The notes under the pieces are model-generated. The model saw nothing but the letters and a program-made list of their open reading frames with translations. It had not been told where the DNA came from and did no database searches. Of a stretch of 13,971 nucleotides of DNA, positions 13,750 to 13,971 are shown piece after piece (the stretch's first letter is position 1; each line of letters opens with the position of its first letter). The DNA lies in contig JANYGY010000013.1 in NCBI GenBank assembly GCA_025362255.1, forward strand, positions 1 to 13,971, in the 5' to 3' direction. Source of the stretch: Planctomycetales bacterium (GTDB lineage Bacteria; Planctomycetota; UBA11346). Position numbers and translations under genes: made by a program.

Positions 13750-13971
13750 ATGGCCATCACTATCTCAGCTAACATTTCAAAGAAGGTCAATTTTTCAGGG
13801 TCTGGTGACGGAAATGTCTTTGCGTCCATCACCATCAACGCGGAAGTCACCAATCTCGCGCACATCCCAGACGAAGCGAAGCGCCTGTATGCTATCGCGG
13901 AAACAGCTGTCGACGAACAACTCCGACTGCGCCCATCAGGCCAGATAGGACATCCTCCTATACCAGTGCGC
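13750..13971 (+). CDS. Unknown protein, 5' part only (window edge)
   Basis: The first 74 codons of a gene cut by the right edge, beginning MAITISANISKKVNFSGSGD. AGGAAA lies about 8 nt upstream of the ATG, right after the terminator. The N-terminal 35 residues alternate in a beta pattern (FASITINAEV at 24-33). A helix follows, containing DEAKRLYAIAETAVDEQLRL (41-60), and the rest turns Pro-rich. This beta-then-helix layout is seen in small phage and plasmid proteins of unknown role; I do not recognise the family. The complete sequence is needed for any functional call. Confidence 0.65.
   Translation, partial: MAITISANISKKVNFSGSGDGNVFASITINAEVTNLAHIPDEAKRLYAIAETAVDEQLRLRPSGQIGHPPIPVR

Noticed and set aside
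13589..13948. 119-codon plus-strand ORF
   Set aside because: It reads straight through a strong intrinsic terminator and overlaps the better-supported gene at 13750 in another frame.
1..13971. CRISPR arrays, insertion sequences, transposase or integrase genes
   Set aside because: No regularly spaced repeats, no terminal inverted repeats with duplications, and no transposase or integrase motifs were seen.

Overview
The window reads as accessory, mobile DNA from a moderately GC-rich bacterium, most likely a proteobacterium (xanthomonad-like or beta-/gammaproteobacterial, judged only from base composition and protein style). No housekeeping genes, rRNA or tRNA are seen. There is one recognisable replication module, a repeat-rich non-coding region that looks like an origin or partition locus, and a run of short, mostly unrecognised genes. 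I infer part of a plasmid, a phage-plasmid or an integrated replicon rather than core chromosome. No relaxase, integrase or capsid gene is visible, so the type of element stays open.

Left part (1-6007, minus strand): a three-gene operon read right to left. It starts with a 1000-residue P-loop ATPase (3005-6007). A family A DNA polymerase (714-3008) follows, starting on a GTG that overlaps the ATPase stop (GTGA) behind a strong GGAGG. The operon ends with a 205-residue protein of unknown function (35-652). The polymerase keeps all polymerase motifs, but both recognisable exonuclease motifs in its N-terminal domain are mutated, so it looks proofreading-dead. The ATPase has a variant P-loop and a clean Walker B and is the obvious helicase or loader candidate.

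Middle (6008-8423): a 287-bp divergent intergenic region separates the operon from a plus-strand gene (6295-7587) for a 430-residue protein. That protein has an N-terminal helix-turn-helix and a possible C-terminal winged helix, so it may be an initiator or regulator. Directly downstream lies 7588-8036, with repeated TTGCGCA-containing boxes, an A/T-rich stretch holding a 10-bp inverted repeat, a 21-bp perfect palindrome and a 12-bp palindrome. This is the best candidate for an origin, partition or initiator-binding site. 8032-8423 holds no convincing gene.

Right part (8424-13971, plus strand): an EcsC-family protein, a possible 42-residue peptide, a TPR protein, a 69-residue ORF framed by two strong hairpins, a ribbon-helix-helix-like protein, a lipoprotein, two small proteins of unknown function, a possible 54-residue ORF, a zinc-metallopeptidase-like protein (HEIGH), a classic intrinsic terminator, and the start of another gene cut by the window edge. 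Several of these genes lack a Shine-Dalgarno and have a -10-like hexamer very close to the ATG, so leaderless or near-leaderless transcription is possible. How these genes work together is not evident; cargo, entry/egress or host-interaction functions of the element are inference only.
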